Shown piece by piece: positions 8,509 to 19,038 of a DNA stretch of 64,000 nucleotides. The stretch covers positions 1-64,000 of the forward strand of contig CANFSZ010000006.1 in assembly GCA_947449835.1 (NCBI GenBank), read 5' to 3'. Made by a program: the position numbers and the translations under genes. The stretch's first letter is position 1, and each line of letters begins with the position of its first letter. Origin of the DNA: Opitutia bacterium. GTDB lineage: Bacteria > Verrucomicrobiota > Verrucomicrobiia > Opitutales > Opitutaceae. The notes under the pieces are model-generated. The model made no database searches and had not been told where the DNA came from. It saw only the letters and a program-made list of their open reading frames with translations.

Positions 8509-8601
8509 GGCGCGAACCTTCACGGTCTTGCCCGCGCGTGCAAGCCGCACGCCACAGTTGCCAATTTCGCCCAACCACCACCTAGTTTCCCTCCTGCCGC
8601 C

Positions 8602-9057
8602 ATGTCCGCCGATCTCTCCGAACTTTATCAACAGGTCATTCTCGACCACAACCGCCGCCCCCGCAACCGTGGCAAGCTGCCGACCGCCAATCGCGTCGCT
8701 CACGGCAACAACCCTTCCTGCGGCGACGAATGCAGCGTGCATCTGCGCCTCGATGGCGACCGCATCGCGGAGATCAGTTTCGATGGTTCCGGTTGCGCCA
8801 TCTCGCAGGCCAGCGCCTCGCTCATGACGACGCAGCTCAAGGGCAAGACCGCCGTCGAGGCCCAGAAACTTTACGACGAGTTCCACCACATCGTGACCAC
8901 CGGCGAAGCGCCCGCCGAGATCAGCGACCTCGCCGCGTTCGCCGGCGTTCATACGTTCCCCGCCCGCATCAAGTGCGCCACGCTCGGTTGGCACGCTGCC
9001 CTCAACGCCCTCAAAAGCGACCCGCTTCCGGCCACCACCGAGACGCACAAAGATTAA
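8602..9057 (+). CDS. sufU: SufU-like iron-sulfur assembly / sulfur-acceptor protein
   Basis: The 151-residue protein shows C40-G-D42, C65 ([16 protein letters not shown]) and C125 (RIKCATLGW), the zinc-ligand set of SufU. The insertion between the second and third Cys that separates SufU from IscU is present. SufU accepts persulfide sulfur from SufS. The sufS gene follows after 27 bases on the same strand, supporting the pairing. The upstream gap is a divergent promoter region shared with the hutI-like gene. Confidence 0.92.
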   Translation: MSADLSELYQQVILDHNRRPRNRGKLPTANRVAHGNNPSCGDECSVHLRLDGDRIAEISFDGSGCAISQASASLMTTQLKGKTAVEAQKLYDEFHHIVTTGEAPAEISDLAAFAGVHTFPARIKCATLGWHAALNALKSDPLPATTETHKD

Positions 9058-9084
9058 GCCGTTTCCCACTTCCGCCGCTCGCCC

Positions 9085-10320
9085 ATGTCCGACCTCGCCC
9101 GCACCCGCGCTGATTTCCCGATCTTGCACCAACAGGTCAACGGCAAGCCCCTCGTCTACCTCGACAACGGCGCCACGTCGCAAAAACCCCGCCGCGTGAT
9201 CGACGCTCTCGTCCACTATTACGAGCGCGACAACTCCAACGTCCACCGCGGCCTCCACGCGCTCTCGATGCGCGCGACCGACGCCTACGAAGGCGCGCGC
9301 GCACGGATCGCGAAATTCATCCACGCCGCCGACCCCGCGGAAATTATTTTCACACGCGGCACGACCGAGAGCATTAATATTGTCGCGCACAGTTGGGCCC
9401 GAGCGCACCTCAAAGCCGGCGACGTCATCCTCACCACCGAGATGGAGCACCACTCCAACCTCGTGCCGTGGCAACAAGTCGCGCGCGCCGTCGGCGCCAC
9501 GGTCCGCTACATCCCGGTGCTCGGCGCCGATGCCGAGGGCGGACTCGATTACGCCGCGCTCGATACGTTGCTCACGCCGGAGGTGAAGCTCCTGGCGTTC
9601 ACCCACATCTCGAACACCCTCGGCACGATCAACGACGCCGCGCGCCTCTGCGCCCGCGCCCGGGCGATCGGCGCCACCACGGTAATCGACGCCGCTCAAT
9701 CCATCGGCCACGCCCGCATCGACGTACAAGCCTTGGGTTGCGATTTTCTCGCTTTCTCCGGCCATAAAATGTGCGGCCCAACGGGCATCGGCGTGCTTTA
9801 CGGTCGGCGCGCCTTGCTCGATCAACTCGCCCCCGACGAAACCGGCGGCGGTATGGTCGTCAGTGTCACCTACGAAGGCGCCACGTGGAAACCGTCCCCC
9901 GAACGTCACGAAGCTGGCACGCCCAACATCGCCGATGCCATCGCCCTCGGCGCGGCGTGCGATTACCTCGACGAGATCGGCCGCGACGCCATCGCCGCGC
10001 ACGATCACCACCTTGCACAGATCGCGATGGAAAAACTCTCCGTCGTCCCCGGCATCCGCATCATCGGACCCCGCGGCGGCCAACCCCGCGGCGGACTTGT
10101 GAGTTTCGCCTTCGCCGAAGTCCACGCCCACGACGTCGTAACGTTTGCCGATGAAGACGGCCTCGCGCTCCGCGGCGGCCACCACTGCAACCAGCCACTC
10201 ATGCGCAAGCTCGGCCTCACCAGCACCACGCGCGCGAGTTTCTATTTATACAACACCGCGGCCGAGATCGACGTACTCGTCGCGAGCCTGCGCCGCATCC
10301 AGAAATTCTTCGTCGGTTAA
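9085..10320 (+). CDS. sufS: SufS-type cysteine desulfurase
   Basis: The 411-residue PLP enzyme has [14 protein letters not shown]...[12 protein letters not shown] at the N terminus, the PLP lysine in [17 protein letters not shown], and the active cysteine in [11 protein letters not shown], as in group II (SufS/CsdA) desulfurases. It removes sulfur from cysteine to give alanine and hands the persulfide to SufU. SufBCD scaffold genes are not adjacent and may lie elsewhere in the genome. Confidence 0.95.
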   Translation: MSDLARTRADFPILHQQVNGKPLVYLDNGATSQKPRRVIDALVHYYERDNSNVHRGLHALSMRATDAYEGARARIAKFIHAADPAEIIFTRGTTESINIVAHSWARAHLKAGDVILTTEMEHHSNLVPWQQVARAVGATVRYIPVLGADAEGGLDYAALDTLLTPEVKLLAFTHISNTLGTINDAARLCARARAIGATTVIDAAQSIGHARIDVQALGCDFLAFSGHKMCGPTGIGVLYGRRALLDQLAPDETGGGMVVSVTYEGATWKPSPERHEAGTPNIADAIALGAACDYLDEIGRDAIAAHDHHLAQIAMEKLSVVPGIRIIGPRGGQPRGGLVSFAFAEVHAHDVVTFADEDGLALRGGHHCNQPLMRKLGLTSTTRASFYLYNTAAEIDVLVASLRRIQKFFVG

Positions 10321-10394
10321 ACCCCGACGCTTTTCACTTAGCGCGCCCCTTCCGGCTCGCCTCGTGCTGCCATTTTCGCTTTGGCTTTTATTCT

Positions 10395-12467
10395 ATGAAA
10401 CTCCGTTCGCTCCTCGTCACCCTCGCCGCGCTGTGCGTCGGCACCGCCGCCCACGCCGATGAAGGCATGTGGCTCTACTCCGCTCCGCCCCGCGCCCAGA
10501 TCAAAGCCAAATACGGCTTCGACCTCACCGACGCCTGGCTCGACCACGTGCGCCTCTCTTCCGTGCGCTTCAACAGCGGCGGTTCCGCCTCCTTCGTCTC
10601 CGGCGATGGCCTCGTAATCACCAACCATCACGTCGGCGCCGACTCCCTCCAAAAGATGGGCTCGCAAGAGCATAACTATCTCCGCGACGGCTTTTACGCC
10701 AAAACCGCCGCCGAAGAAATCAAGTGCAACGACCTCGAAGTAAACGTCCTCCAATCCATCGAAGACGTCACCGCCCGCATCAACGCCGCCGTTACCGCCA
10801 CCCTCAGCGGCACCGAGGCCGCGCTCGCCCGCCGTAAAATCATCGCCGAAGTCGAAAAGGAATCCCGCGATAAAACCGGCCTCCGCAGCGACGTCGTCAC
10901 CCTCTACCAAGGCGGCGCTTACCACTTGTATCGTTTCAAGCGTTACACCGACATCCGCCTCGTCTTCGCACCCGAAGCCCAGATCGCGTTCTACGGCGGC
11001 GACCCCGACAACTTCGAATTCCCCCGCTATGACCTCGATGTTTGCTTTTTCCGCGTCTACGAAAACAACCAACCCGTTCAATCCACTCACTACTTAAAGT
11101 GGTCCGCCCGCGGCGCCGCGGATAACGAACTCGTCTTCGTCTCCGGCCACCCCGGCCGCACCAGCCGCCTGCTCACCACCCCCGAGCTCGCCTACCTCCG
11201 CGACAACCAATTCCCCGACCAACTAGCCACCCTCAAACGCCGCGAAGTCCTCCTCAGTTCCTGGAGCGGCCGCAGCCAAGAAAACGCCCGCCGCGCCCGC
11301 GAAGATCTTTTTGGGATTCAAAACTCCCGCAAAGTCCGCGACGGCGGTCTCGCCGCTCTCCAAGACCCCACTTTCTTCGGCGCCAAAGTCGCCGCCGAAA
11401 AAGCCCTCAAACAAAAACTCGCCGATTCGCCGAACGGCGCCGAAGCCCTCGCGGCCTTCGATCGCATCACCGCCGCGCAAAAGAGCATCGCCCTCATCGC
11501 CAACCGCCAACGCCTCCTCGAAGGCGCCGGCGGCTTCAACGCTGATTCCTTCAGCCTCGCCCGCCGCCTCCTCCGCGCCGGCGACGAACGCCCCAAGCCC
11601 AACGGCGAACGCCTCGCCGAATTCGCCGAAGCCCGCCGCGAATCCTTCGAGCTCATGCTTTTCACCGACAAACCCATTTACGCCGATTACGAGATTCTCT
11701 CCCTCGCCGATTCCCTCACCTACCTCGCCGCCAACCTCGGCGCCGACGACCCCCTCGTGATCGCCGTCCTCGCCGGCCAATCCCCTCGTGCTCGCGCCGC
11801 CGAACTCATCAATACGACCCACGTCCGCGACGTCGCCTTCCGCAAAAAACTCTACACCGGCGGAGCCGCCGCCGTCACCGCGGCCCATGACCCCATGATT
11901 GAAGTCGCCCGCCTCATCGACACCGAAGCCCGCGCCCTGCGCAAAATCGTCGAGGCCCAGACCGAGATTAAACAACAAGCCCAAGCCCTCATCGGCAAAG
12001 CCCGCTTCGCCCTCGAAGGCGCCAACACCTACCCCGACGCCACCTTCACCCTGCGCCTCAGCTACGGCACCGTGAAAGGCTACGAAGAAAACGGCGCCCC
12101 CGTCGCCGCCATGACGACCTTCGCTGGCCTCTACGCCCGCAGCGCCGAGCAAGACAACAAATCGCCCTTCGACCTCCCGCCGCGCTGGGTCGCGAAAAAA
12201 TCCGCCCTCGATCTCAACGTGCCCTTTAATTTTGTCAGCACCAACGACATCATCGGCGGCAACTCCGGCAGCCCGATCGTGAACCAAAAAGCTGAGTTCG
12301 TCGGCATCATCTTCGACGGCAACATCCAATCGCTCTCCGCCGATTTCGGCTACGACGACAAACAATCCCGCGCCCTGAGCGTGCACAGCGCGGGCATCTT
12401 GGAAGCGTTAAAAAAAGTTTACGAAGTGCCAGCCCTCGTCTCCGAGCTGACCCAAGGCCACCGCTGA
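10395..12467 (+). CDS. S46-family dipeptidyl-peptidase (DPP7/DPP11 type), exported
   Basis: The 690-residue protein begins with a signal peptide ([20 protein letters not shown], cut near residue 21) followed by DEGMWL, usual at the mature start of S46 enzymes. Catalytic His lies in TNHHVG (residues 77-81) and Ser624 in [21 protein letters not shown] and [23 protein letters not shown] are S46 landmarks. Eighteen residues after the Ser the sequence reads FDGN, a Gly where DPP11 has the Arg that selects acidic P1 residues, so a DPP7-like hydrophobic preference is likely (inference from alignment by eye). The role would be periplasmic peptide degradation. A terminator follows at 12499-12526. Confidence 0.92.
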   Translation: MKLRSLLVTLAALCVGTAAHADEGMWLYSAPPRAQIKAKYGFDLTDAWLDHVRLSSVRFNSGGSASFVSGDGLVITNHHVGADSLQKMGSQEHNYLRDGFYAKTAAEEIKCNDLEVNVLQSIEDVTARINAAVTATLSGTEAALARRKIIAEVEKESRDKTGLRSDVVTLYQGGAYHLYRFKRYTDIRLVFAPEAQIAFYGGDPDNFEFPRYDLDVCFFRVYENNQPVQSTHYLKWSARGAADNELVFVSGHPGRTSRLLTTPELAYLRDNQFPDQLATLKRREVLLSSWSGRSQENARRAREDLFGIQNSRKVRDGGLAALQDPTFFGAKVAAEKALKQKLADSPNGAEALAAFDRITAAQKSIALIANRQRLLEGAGGFNADSFSLARRLLRAGDERPKPNGERLAEFAEARRESFELMLFTDKPIYADYEILSLADSLTYLAANLGADDPLVIAVLAGQSPRARAAELINTTHVRDVAFRKKLYTGGAAAVTAAHDPMIEVARLIDTEARALRKIVEAQTEIKQQAQALIGKARFALEGANTYPDATFTLRLSYGTVKGYEENGAPVAAMTTFAGLYARSAEQDNKSPFDLPPRWVAKKSALDLNVPFNFVSTNDIIGGNSGSPIVNQKAEFVGIIFDGNIQSLSADFGYDDKQSRALSVHSAGILEALKKVYEVPALVSELTQGHR

Positions 12468-12498
12468 TCCAGCCGGCCCGCGTCTGCTTTGCCCATCA

Positions 12499-12526
12499 GG
12501 GCCGGTCGCTCCGACCGGCCCTTTTT
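12499..12526 (+). terminator. Intrinsic terminator after the S46 peptidase gene
   Basis: A perfect 9-bp stem GGGCCGGTC / GACCGGCCC with the loop GCTCC is followed by TTTTT. Confidence 0.9.
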
Positions 12527-12613
12527 CATGCCCAACTCCAGCGCCGCAACCTCTCACTCGGCTGAGTAATTTACATCATTTTGCCGGCCAGTATCTTATA
12601 TGAACCGTTACTC

Positions 12614-13903
12614 TTAAAGCCCCACCGCGCTGAACGCACCCGCTAGCCCAGACGCCAACACGACCCAGCCGAGGCCCACGCGGCCCCATTGTAGCGCCAC
12701 CCCTGCCGCCACCGCCACGCCCAAGACCCAAAAATCCACGCCCGCGCTTCCGCCCCGCGGCCACAACGCGTGCCATGCAAACCAACCCGCCAGCTGCGCG
12801 ATCACGCCGACCACCGCCGCCGACACCGCCGCCAAGGCCCCGCGCCAAGCCGCCCAGCCGCGACACCGCTCCACGTACGGCGCGCCCACGAGGATAAATA
12901 AAAACGTCGGCACGAAGGTCACCCACGTGGTCATCGCCGCACCCAACGTCGCCGCAGCCAGGGGCGAGAGCCCGCCCGGTTGCGCCCAGCCCGCGAGGAA
13001 CCCCACGTGTTGCAGCACCAAAATCAACGGCCCCGGCGTCGTCTCCGCGAGCGCCAGCCCATCCACCATCTGCGGCGCCGTGACCCAATAATAATGCTCC
13101 ACCGCCTGTTGCCCCACATACGGCAACACCGCGTAAGCCCCGCCAAAGGTCACCACCGCCGCCTTGCTAAAAAACCAACCGAGCTGCGCTAAAAGTCCTT
13201 CGCCGCCCTGCAACCACACCACGCCCACGACCGGCGCGAACCACAACGCCAAGCCGATGCCTGCGATCCACGCCGTCTCGCGCACCGTGCGGGTCTGCGT
13301 CGCGTCGTTTGCCCCCGCCACCTCGCCCGCGCTCGCGGCCGCTCTTGGCCCCAACACTTCCGGCCAACGGCGCACGCCAAAAAATCCCACCGCCAGCGCG
13401 CCCCCGACGACCACCGGAAACGGCACCACACCCCAAGCGAGCGCCGCGCCCGCCGTGACCGCGAGCACCCACGCGATCGGCGTTTGCAAGGACTTGCGCC
13501 CCACCCGCACGACGGCCACCGCGAGAATCGCCAGCACCGCGGCCTTCAACCCATGCAACCCGCCCGCCACCGCCGGCACCGCGCCGAAGCTCACGTAAAT
13601 CCAACTCAAGCCCCACATCGCCAGCGCGCCCGGCAACACAAACAGCGCGCCCGCCACCAAGCCCCCGCGCACACCATGCAAGAGCCATCCGCAATACGTC
13701 GCCAGTTGCGTCGCCTCGGGCCCGGGCAAGAGCATACAAAAATTCAACGCGTGCAAAAACCGCGCTTCCTCGACCCACTTTTTCTGCTCCACAAGTTCCC
13801 GATGCATCAGCGCGATCTGCCCCGCGGGTCCGCCAAAGCTGAGCAGCCCCAGCTTGAGCCAAAACTTCACCGCCATGCGAAACGTGGGCCGCGCTGCCAT
13901 CAC
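12614..13903 (-). CDS. chrA: ChrA-family chromate transporter (two-domain)
   Basis: The 429-residue membrane protein carries the duplicated ChrA domain. The first half has FWLKLGLLSFGGPAGQIALMHRE and FCMLLPGPEATQLATYCGW; the second half repeats the pattern as FFSKAAVVTFGGAYAVLPYVGQQAVEHY and LALAETTPGPLILVLQHVGF. About 11-12 membrane segments are predicted by eye. Bidomain ChrA proteins export chromate in proteobacteria, though many homologues have untested substrates. It stands alone, convergent with the S46 peptidase gene and divergent from the amidohydrolase. Confidence 0.93.
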   Translation of the reverse strand: MMAARPTFRMAVKFWLKLGLLSFGGPAGQIALMHRELVEQKKWVEEARFLHALNFCMLLPGPEATQLATYCGWLLHGVRGGLVAGALFVLPGALAMWGLSWIYVSFGAVPAVAGGLHGLKAAVLAILAVAVVRVGRKSLQTPIAWVLAVTAGAALAWGVVPFPVVVGGALAVGFFGVRRWPEVLGPRAAASAGEVAGANDATQTRTVRETAWIAGIGLALWFAPVVGVVWLQGGEGLLAQLGWFFSKAAVVTFGGAYAVLPYVGQQAVEHYYWVTAPQMVDGLALAETTPGPLILVLQHVGFLAGWAQPGGLSPLAAATLGAAMTTWVTFVPTFLFILVGAPYVERCRGWAAWRGALAAVSAAVVGVIAQLAGWFAWHALWPRGGSAGVDFWVLGVAVAAGVALQWGRVGLGWVVLASGLAGAFSAVGL

Positions 13904-14059
13904 TCCACCACACGTCGCCCGCGTCCGCGCGCAAAGTCAAAAATCACCGCCGCGCGTTAAATTCACGTTGCCGTCACGCGCCGCACTCAAACCCACACGA
14001 ACATCCGCGATCCCGCATTGCCGCGAGCGAGTTTGAGCCCCACGGTGCTCGCTTTCCCC

Positions 14060-15637
14060 ATGCGCCTCGCCCGACGCCTCCTGCTCTGCCTCGTCGTCCC
14101 GCTCGTCTCGTTGCCCCTTGGCGCTGAGACCTACGACCTCATCATCCGCCACGCCTCGCTCATCGACGGCACCGGCGCACCCGCGCGCCCCGGCGATCTC
14201 GCCATCCGCGCCGGCCGCATCGCCGCGATCGGACAGCTCCCCGCCGGCTCCACCGCACCCACCGAAATCGACGCCGCCGGCCACGTCGTCGCGCCCGGCT
14301 TCATCGACGTCCACACACACTCCGAAGACGTCAACGATCTCCCCACGGCGGAAAATTTCCTGCGGATGGGCGTCACCACAATCGTCACCGGCAACTGCGG
14401 CGGCTCGAAGCTCGAGGTCGGCGCCTTCTTCGCCCAGCTCGCGCGCACCGGCGCCTCACTCAACGTCGCCACGCTCATCGGTCACAACACCGTACGTTTC
14501 CAAGTCATGGGCGGCAGCTTCATGCGCCCGCCCACGCCCGCCGAATTGGAGAAAATGTGCGCCCTCGTCGAACAAGCGATGCAAGAGGGCGCCGTCGGCC
14601 TGAGCACGGGACTGATTTATTTACCCGGCTCTTTTGCCAAGACCGATGAAATCGTTGCCCTCGCCAAAGTCGCCGCCGCGCATGGCGGCATCTACGCGAG
14701 CCACATGCGCTATGAAAACTCCCGCATCCTCGAAGCTCTCGACGAACTCACCACCGTCGCCCGCGAGGCGAAAATCCCCGCCGAAGTTTCCCACATCAAA
14801 CTCTCCAGCCCCAACGCTTGGGGCCGCGCCGACGAAATCCTCGCCTACCTCGATCGCGCCCGCGCCGCCGGCTTGAAAATTACTCAGGACCAATACGCCT
14901 ACACCGCGTCGAGCACCGGCATCTCCGCGCTCATCGCCGCCGAGTTCCGCGAAGGCGGCGCCGCGCGTTACAAAGAGCGCCTCGCCAATTCTGCGATCAA
15001 GGCCCAGATGGTCGCCGAGATGAAAGACTCCATCGCCAAGGGCCAACGCGGCGATTTCACCTACGCCGTCGTCGCCAACTTCAAACCTGACCCGCGCTTC
15101 AACGGCAAAACCATCCCGCAATGCGCGCAACTCCTCCGCGGCGCGGCGACGCTCGACGACCAGATCGAGACGATCCTCGACATCGAAGCGCGCGGCGGCG
15201 CGCAAGGCGTCTTCCACGGCATGAGCGAGCCCGACCTTAAAAAATTTCTCGCTCAACCGCTCACCATGATCGCTTCCGATTCCGGCATCCGGAAATTTGG
15301 CGAAGCCGTCCCCCACCCGCGCGGCTACGGCAACAACGCCCGCATCCTCGGCCGCTACGTGCGCGACCAAAAGGTGATCTCGCTCGAAGACGCCGTGCGC
15401 AAAATGACCTCGCTGCCCGCGCGCACGTTTCGCCTCGGCGAGCGCGGCGAACTCCGTACCGGCGCCATCGCCGACGTCGTGATCTTCGACCCCGCGACCG
15501 TGAACGATTCCTCGACCTACGACGACCCGCACCATTACGCGACCGGCTTCAGCGACGTGATCGTGAACGGCAGCCCCGTGATCTGCGCCGGCCAACTCAC
15601 CTCCGCGCGCCCCGGCCAAGCGGTAAAGCTAAATTGA
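14060..15637 (+). CDS. Exported D-aminoacylase / N-acyl-D-amino-acid deacylase-like amidohydrolase
   Basis: From ATG 14060 (MRLARRLLLCLVVPLVSLPLGA) the protein has 525 residues with a clear signal peptide. The amidohydrolase fold shows TYDLIIRHASLIDGTGAPARPGDLAIRAGRIAAIG, the metal motif APGFIDVHTHSEDV, the GVTTIVTGNCGGS segment typical of D-aminoacylases, and STGLIYLPGSFAKTDEIVALA. The C-terminal GELRTGAIADVVIFDPATV strand closes the composite domain. These enzymes release D-amino acids from N-acyl derivatives; the exact substrate here is unknown. The frame is open 14 codons upstream, but those residues do not belong to a signal peptide. Confidence 0.88.
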   Translation: MRLARRLLLCLVVPLVSLPLGAETYDLIIRHASLIDGTGAPARPGDLAIRAGRIAAIGQLPAGSTAPTEIDAAGHVVAPGFIDVHTHSEDVNDLPTAENFLRMGVTTIVTGNCGGSKLEVGAFFAQLARTGASLNVATLIGHNTVRFQVMGGSFMRPPTPAELEKMCALVEQAMQEGAVGLSTGLIYLPGSFAKTDEIVALAKVAAAHGGIYASHMRYENSRILEALDELTTVAREAKIPAEVSHIKLSSPNAWGRADEILAYLDRARAAGLKITQDQYAYTASSTGISALIAAEFREGGAARYKERLANSAIKAQMVAEMKDSIAKGQRGDFTYAVVANFKPDPRFNGKTIPQCAQLLRGAATLDDQIETILDIEARGGAQGVFHGMSEPDLKKFLAQPLTMIASDSGIRKFGEAVPHPRGYGNNARILGRYVRDQKVISLEDAVRKMTSLPARTFRLGERGELRTGAIADVVIFDPATVNDSSTYDDPHHYATGFSDVIVNGSPVICAGQLTSARPGQAVKLN

Positions 15638-15712
15638 TCGTTATTCGCCCGACGTCGTCCACCAACGCCGGCGCCGCGCATCTTCCTGATCTCTTCCTTC
15701 TATCACTGTTTT

Positions 15713-15755
15713 AAAATTCCGCTTTAATCCGGTCTCTGTTTACGCGGAATTTTTT
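15713..15755 (+). terminator. Candidate terminator hairpin upstream of the large membrane protein
   Basis: A perfect 10-bp stem AAAATTCCGC / GCGGAATTTT encloses a 21-base loop and runs into further T residues. The large loop makes it weaker than the other terminators. It could instead be a leader hairpin of the gene starting at 15770. Confidence 0.5.
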
Positions 15756-15769
15756 CTCCCAAGAATCTG

Positions 15770-18622
15770 ATGTTGTCAAAAATCTCATCCGTCTTTCGCC
15801 GATTCGCGGCGGCAGTTTATGCGCAGAGGGGCACGGCGCTGGTGGCGGATGCGGCGCTGGCTTGGTTTATCGGCGCCGTCGTGGTGGTCGCGTGGTCAGG
15901 GTTGATCGGCCAGATGAGCGCAACGTGGCGCTGGCTGATTCCCGGCGTGTTGCTCGCCGCGTGGGCCGCCGCGGACGCTGTCTTGCGCGCACGAGTGAAA
16001 TCGGCGCGGGCAGTCTTCACGCTCGCGGCGGGCGCGGTGGGCATCGGCTCGATGTTGCCCGCGTGGCCTGGCGCTACGACCCAGCTTCTGCAGGCGTACG
16101 TGATCTCAGCGGCCTTGCTGGCGACTTGGGCGGCCCGCGGGCCGGCGCGGCTCGCTCACGGGCCGAAGCCCGGCGCGGCAGAAAAGGCCCGGGGGCTTCT
16201 CCTACTGATCGTCGTGCTGACGACATGGTGGGCGTATTTCACACCGCAGATTGTGGGCGTAGTAGATGAGCGCTGGTACGGCGACCTCATGGAAGATTTT
16301 CTGGGGCAGACGCGGAACGGTATTTTCCCGGTTTTCGTGGGTCAGGGTGAATTTGCCTGGAATGGTAATTCGCATCCCTTCCGCAGCGCGCCGTGGCACC
16401 ATAATTTCGGCGCGTTGCTCGACGTCGTCACGCTGCGCCAACTCACGCCGCTGGCCGTGCAACATTTGGTTTTGATCGCGAGCGTGTTGGCCGCGGTGGC
16501 GGTGATTTATGTAGGACTAAGGCGCTTGCGGCCGGCGCGGCCGTGGTTCGCCTGGTTGGTCGCATTTTTATACGCGACGTGTCCGGCGCTGACGATGCCG
16601 CAAATCCAACACGACATGTACATGACGACGGCAGCGATGCCGATCGTGGCGCTCGTCGTGATCTCGCTCGGTTTCGCGCTGGAAACGCGAGCGTGGCGTG
16701 CGTGGATCTGGCTCGGAGCGGGACTGGGCGCGGTGTGGTTTTGTCATCCGCCAGTGGCGTTCTTGACGAGTGCAAGCGTGGCGCTGGTGATTTTATTTTG
16801 GAGTCTGATGCGACCGTTTGAGGCGCGCACAATCGGTCAGATGGCGATCACCGGACTCGTGACCGCCGCCACGAGCGCTGGCTATTTTGTTTCTGTTGGC
16901 GAATTTTCCAATTTGCGCGGCGGCTTAAATGATCCGCTGGCGAACGTAGTGGTGCCAGGCGCGGCGCTCGCTGGTATCGTGCTCGGGTTGACGGGATGTT
17001 ATCGAAATCGGCGGCCCGCGGCTTGGGGGCTGGCAGCGGCCGGGGTGGTCGTGGGAGTCGAGGCGTTGGCGTTTTTTTGTCCGGCGATTTTGATCCCGGT
17101 GATCATAGTTATCGCGGTCAGCGCGGGTTTGTGGGCGCTCGCTCATTTTAAATCGCGACTCGGACTCAAGCCGTTCCCGGAGTTGATCGTGATTGGCTCG
17201 GTGCTCGGCGTAGGGATATTTTTCGGCCTGCGATTACCCGCATTTCCCAAAGTGGATCCGTATTTAGAGGGCCTGAGCGGCGGCTACAAATTGCTTTGGC
17301 TATCCTTGCACCAGAACGGCAACGACCAACTGGGGTACGCGGTGGCCGCGGGACTGGTGTTGGCGTTGATCGCGCTCCTGCGCCGACCGCACCCTGCGGC
17401 GCAGGCGTTTTTGGCGGCGACGATGGGGTTGATGCTGGCGCTGGCGCCGGTGCCGGGGTTTTGCCGGCTGCTTTGGTATAACGCGCCGCAGGAAATCACC
17501 GATGTCATCGGGTTCGCGTATTTTCTGCGCTTTATGCCGGTGACGGCGCCGTTTGCGTTGGTCGGGATTTTTCTCGCGCTGGGCCGCAATTCCACAGGGC
17601 GGATCGAGCGTTGGGCGGTGCTGGCGTTGATCGGGTTTGTGCCTTGGGCCGTGTGGGAAAACAGCGCAGTCATCGGGCGTTCGTGGCAATTTCGTGAGTC
17701 CGTGGCGGATACCAAGAAACACCTGATTGCCGAAAATCGGCCGCTCTCCCGTTTTCACTACGATCTGTTGCCGTACTCGAACTACCACAACAACGGCGTG
17801 GCGGATTTCCGCATCGAAACGCGGCTGTGGTTCATGAAGCCGGGTCCGCACAATCGTCAGGGGCCGGACGAAACCGCGGACGCGATGGCCCGCGCGCAAA
17901 ACGCGCCGTGGATCGAGCCCGGCGTGACCCAAGATCCAAATTATCCCTCGTGGCTTTACCTAACGCCGAAGTTGATCCTCGCGCCGGGTGAGCGAAAACT
18001 GGTCACGTTTGCATGGGCCGCCGAGGGGGAGCCGGGCTGGTTGATCGCCCGCGGAAATTTATTTTATCGCGAATATATCCTACCGGAGGCGGCGGGGCGC
18101 TTTAGCTTCGGTAATCAGAAAGCTCATCATCATACGCTCTCATTTTGGAATTCGGGTACAGAGCCTGAAGCGATCGAGCTGGTCCTGAAGCGCGAGGGCG
18201 CCGCGGCCAACGCGCCCTTCAAAGCCGGCGAGAAACTCGTGCGCCTGCGCGTCGTAGATTATCAACCCTCGGTCGCGCCGGTCGAGGTGCTGAAGCTACA
18301 ACCGCTACAACTGCGGGTGCGCGCGGAGCACGCTGGGACGGTGGAAACGTTTCGCTCTTGGCAACCGGGTTATCGCGTGAGCGTAGATGCGCACCCGGTG
18401 CGCGTGTTTCGTTCGCCAAATGGTTTGGTCGCTTTCCAAGTGCCCGCGGGCTCGCACTTGGCTGACGTGCGATTTAGAGGCACGCCGGAATTACGCGTCG
18501 CCGCCAAATGGAGCCTGTTGATGGGCGGATTATTTTTCGCCGCGGTGTTCGCCGAGGGCCTGCGCTTAGCGCGGCGAGCTAATCCAATACCCGAACGCGA
18601 CACCATGGCCGCAGGGAGTTGA
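15770..18622 (+). CDS. Large polytopic membrane protein, possibly GT-C glycosyltransferase-like
   Basis: The 950-residue protein has a hydrophobic first two thirds with roughly 15 membrane segments, then a soluble C-terminal region (about residues 640-910, beta-rich: YREYILPEAAGRFSFGNQKAHHHTLSFWNSG) and a final membrane helix. After the first segments there is a long loop DERWYGDLMEDFLGQ with acidic pairs, a feature of GT-C transferases that use lipid-linked sugars; this is suggestive only. I do not recognise the family with confidence. Its codons end in G or T much more often than those of other plus-strand genes here, which mostly end in C, so it may be acquired or recently inverted. A PEP-CTERM remnant and a dead IS lie directly downstream. 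Confidence 0.75.
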   Translation: MLSKISSVFRRFAAAVYAQRGTALVADAALAWFIGAVVVVAWSGLIGQMSATWRWLIPGVLLAAWAAADAVLRARVKSARAVFTLAAGAVGIGSMLPAWPGATTQLLQAYVISAALLATWAARGPARLAHGPKPGAAEKARGLLLLIVVLTTWWAYFTPQIVGVVDERWYGDLMEDFLGQTRNGIFPVFVGQGEFAWNGNSHPFRSAPWHHNFGALLDVVTLRQLTPLAVQHLVLIASVLAAVAVIYVGLRRLRPARPWFAWLVAFLYATCPALTMPQIQHDMYMTTAAMPIVALVVISLGFALETRAWRAWIWLGAGLGAVWFCHPPVAFLTSASVALVILFWSLMRPFEARTIGQMAITGLVTAATSAGYFVSVGEFSNLRGGLNDPLANVVVPGAALAGIVLGLTGCYRNRRPAAWGLAAAGVVVGVEALAFFCPAILIPVIIVIAVSAGLWALAHFKSRLGLKPFPELIVIGSVLGVGIFFGLRLPAFPKVDPYLEGLSGGYKLLWLSLHQNGNDQLGYAVAAGLVLALIALLRRPHPAAQAFLAATMGLMLALAPVPGFCRLLWYNAPQEITDVIGFAYFLRFMPVTAPFALVGIFLALGRNSTGRIERWAVLALIGFVPWAVWENSAVIGRSWQFRESVADTKKHLIAENRPLSRFHYDLLPYSNYHNNGVADFRIETRLWFMKPGPHNRQGPDETADAMARAQNAPWIEPGVTQDPNYPSWLYLTPKLILAPGERKLVTFAWAAEGEPGWLIARGNLFYREYILPEAAGRFSFGNQKAHHHTLSFWNSGTEPEAIELVLKREGAAANAPFKAGEKLVRLRVVDYQPSVAPVEVLKLQPLQLRVRAEHAGTVETFRSWQPGYRVSVDAHPVRVFRSPNGLVAFQVPAGSHLADVRFRGTPELRVAAKWSLLMGGLFFAAVFAEGLRLARRANPIPERDTMAAGS

Positions 18623-18623
18623 A

Positions 18624-19036
18624 TTAAATTTTAGCGGCAGGCGCACGCCGACGACGACGTCAGACGCCAAACCCCAGAGCGGTGGCGGCCATGATCGCGG
18701 CGTAAGTCGACGGCTCGGGGATCGGCCGAAGCTCTGTGTTATAATAAAGGCGGCCCTGATCGGTGACCCAAGCGGTTTTAAATCCGAGATTCGCACCAGA
18801 GAAGGAGATTAAATTTTCGGGGGCGATATCGGTAACCGTGCCAGTGGAGTTGAGCGTCGCGGACCGGCCGCTGATCTGAGAAAAATTGGTCGTCACCTTC
18901 CAGATATCATCGCTGCCTACGGCGGTGCCGTTGTTGACCCAGTTGACGACGGTGACTTTTACGCCGGCCGCGATGTTAAGATTAGTGGTGGTGAGCTTGG
19001 TGGCGGTGTTTGAGCCAAAGTCGATGGTGGTATTTT
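18624..19036 (-). pseudogene. 3' remnant of a PEP-CTERM exported protein, with premature stop
   Basis: Minus-strand codons from the IS edge read NTTIDFGSNTATKLTTTN, then a beta-rich stretch typical of autotransporter-like PEP-CTERM proteins of Opitutaceae, ending with the sorting motif PIPEPSTYAAIMAATALGFGV. At 18660-18662 a TGA stands where a Trp (TGG) is expected; five Arg codons follow (18645-18659), as in canonical tails, and a second stop lies at 18624-18626. The 5' part of the gene is missing: the frame runs into the IS630 element at 19038, and on the far side of the IS lies the end of an aminotransferase, not the rest of this gene. The gene is therefore a fragment. Confidence 0.75.
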
Positions 19037-19038
19037 TA

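Noticed and set aside
8509-10185. Continuation of the hutI frame upstream into the sufU/sufS region, giving a 972-codon frame
   Set aside because: The extension is antisense to two well-conserved genes and contains no domain; ATG 8508 matches the HutI N terminus.
11223-12386. 387-codon minus-strand frame inside the S46 peptidase gene
   Set aside because: Gly/Glu/Ala-rich shadow of a gene whose catalytic motifs are intact on the plus strand.
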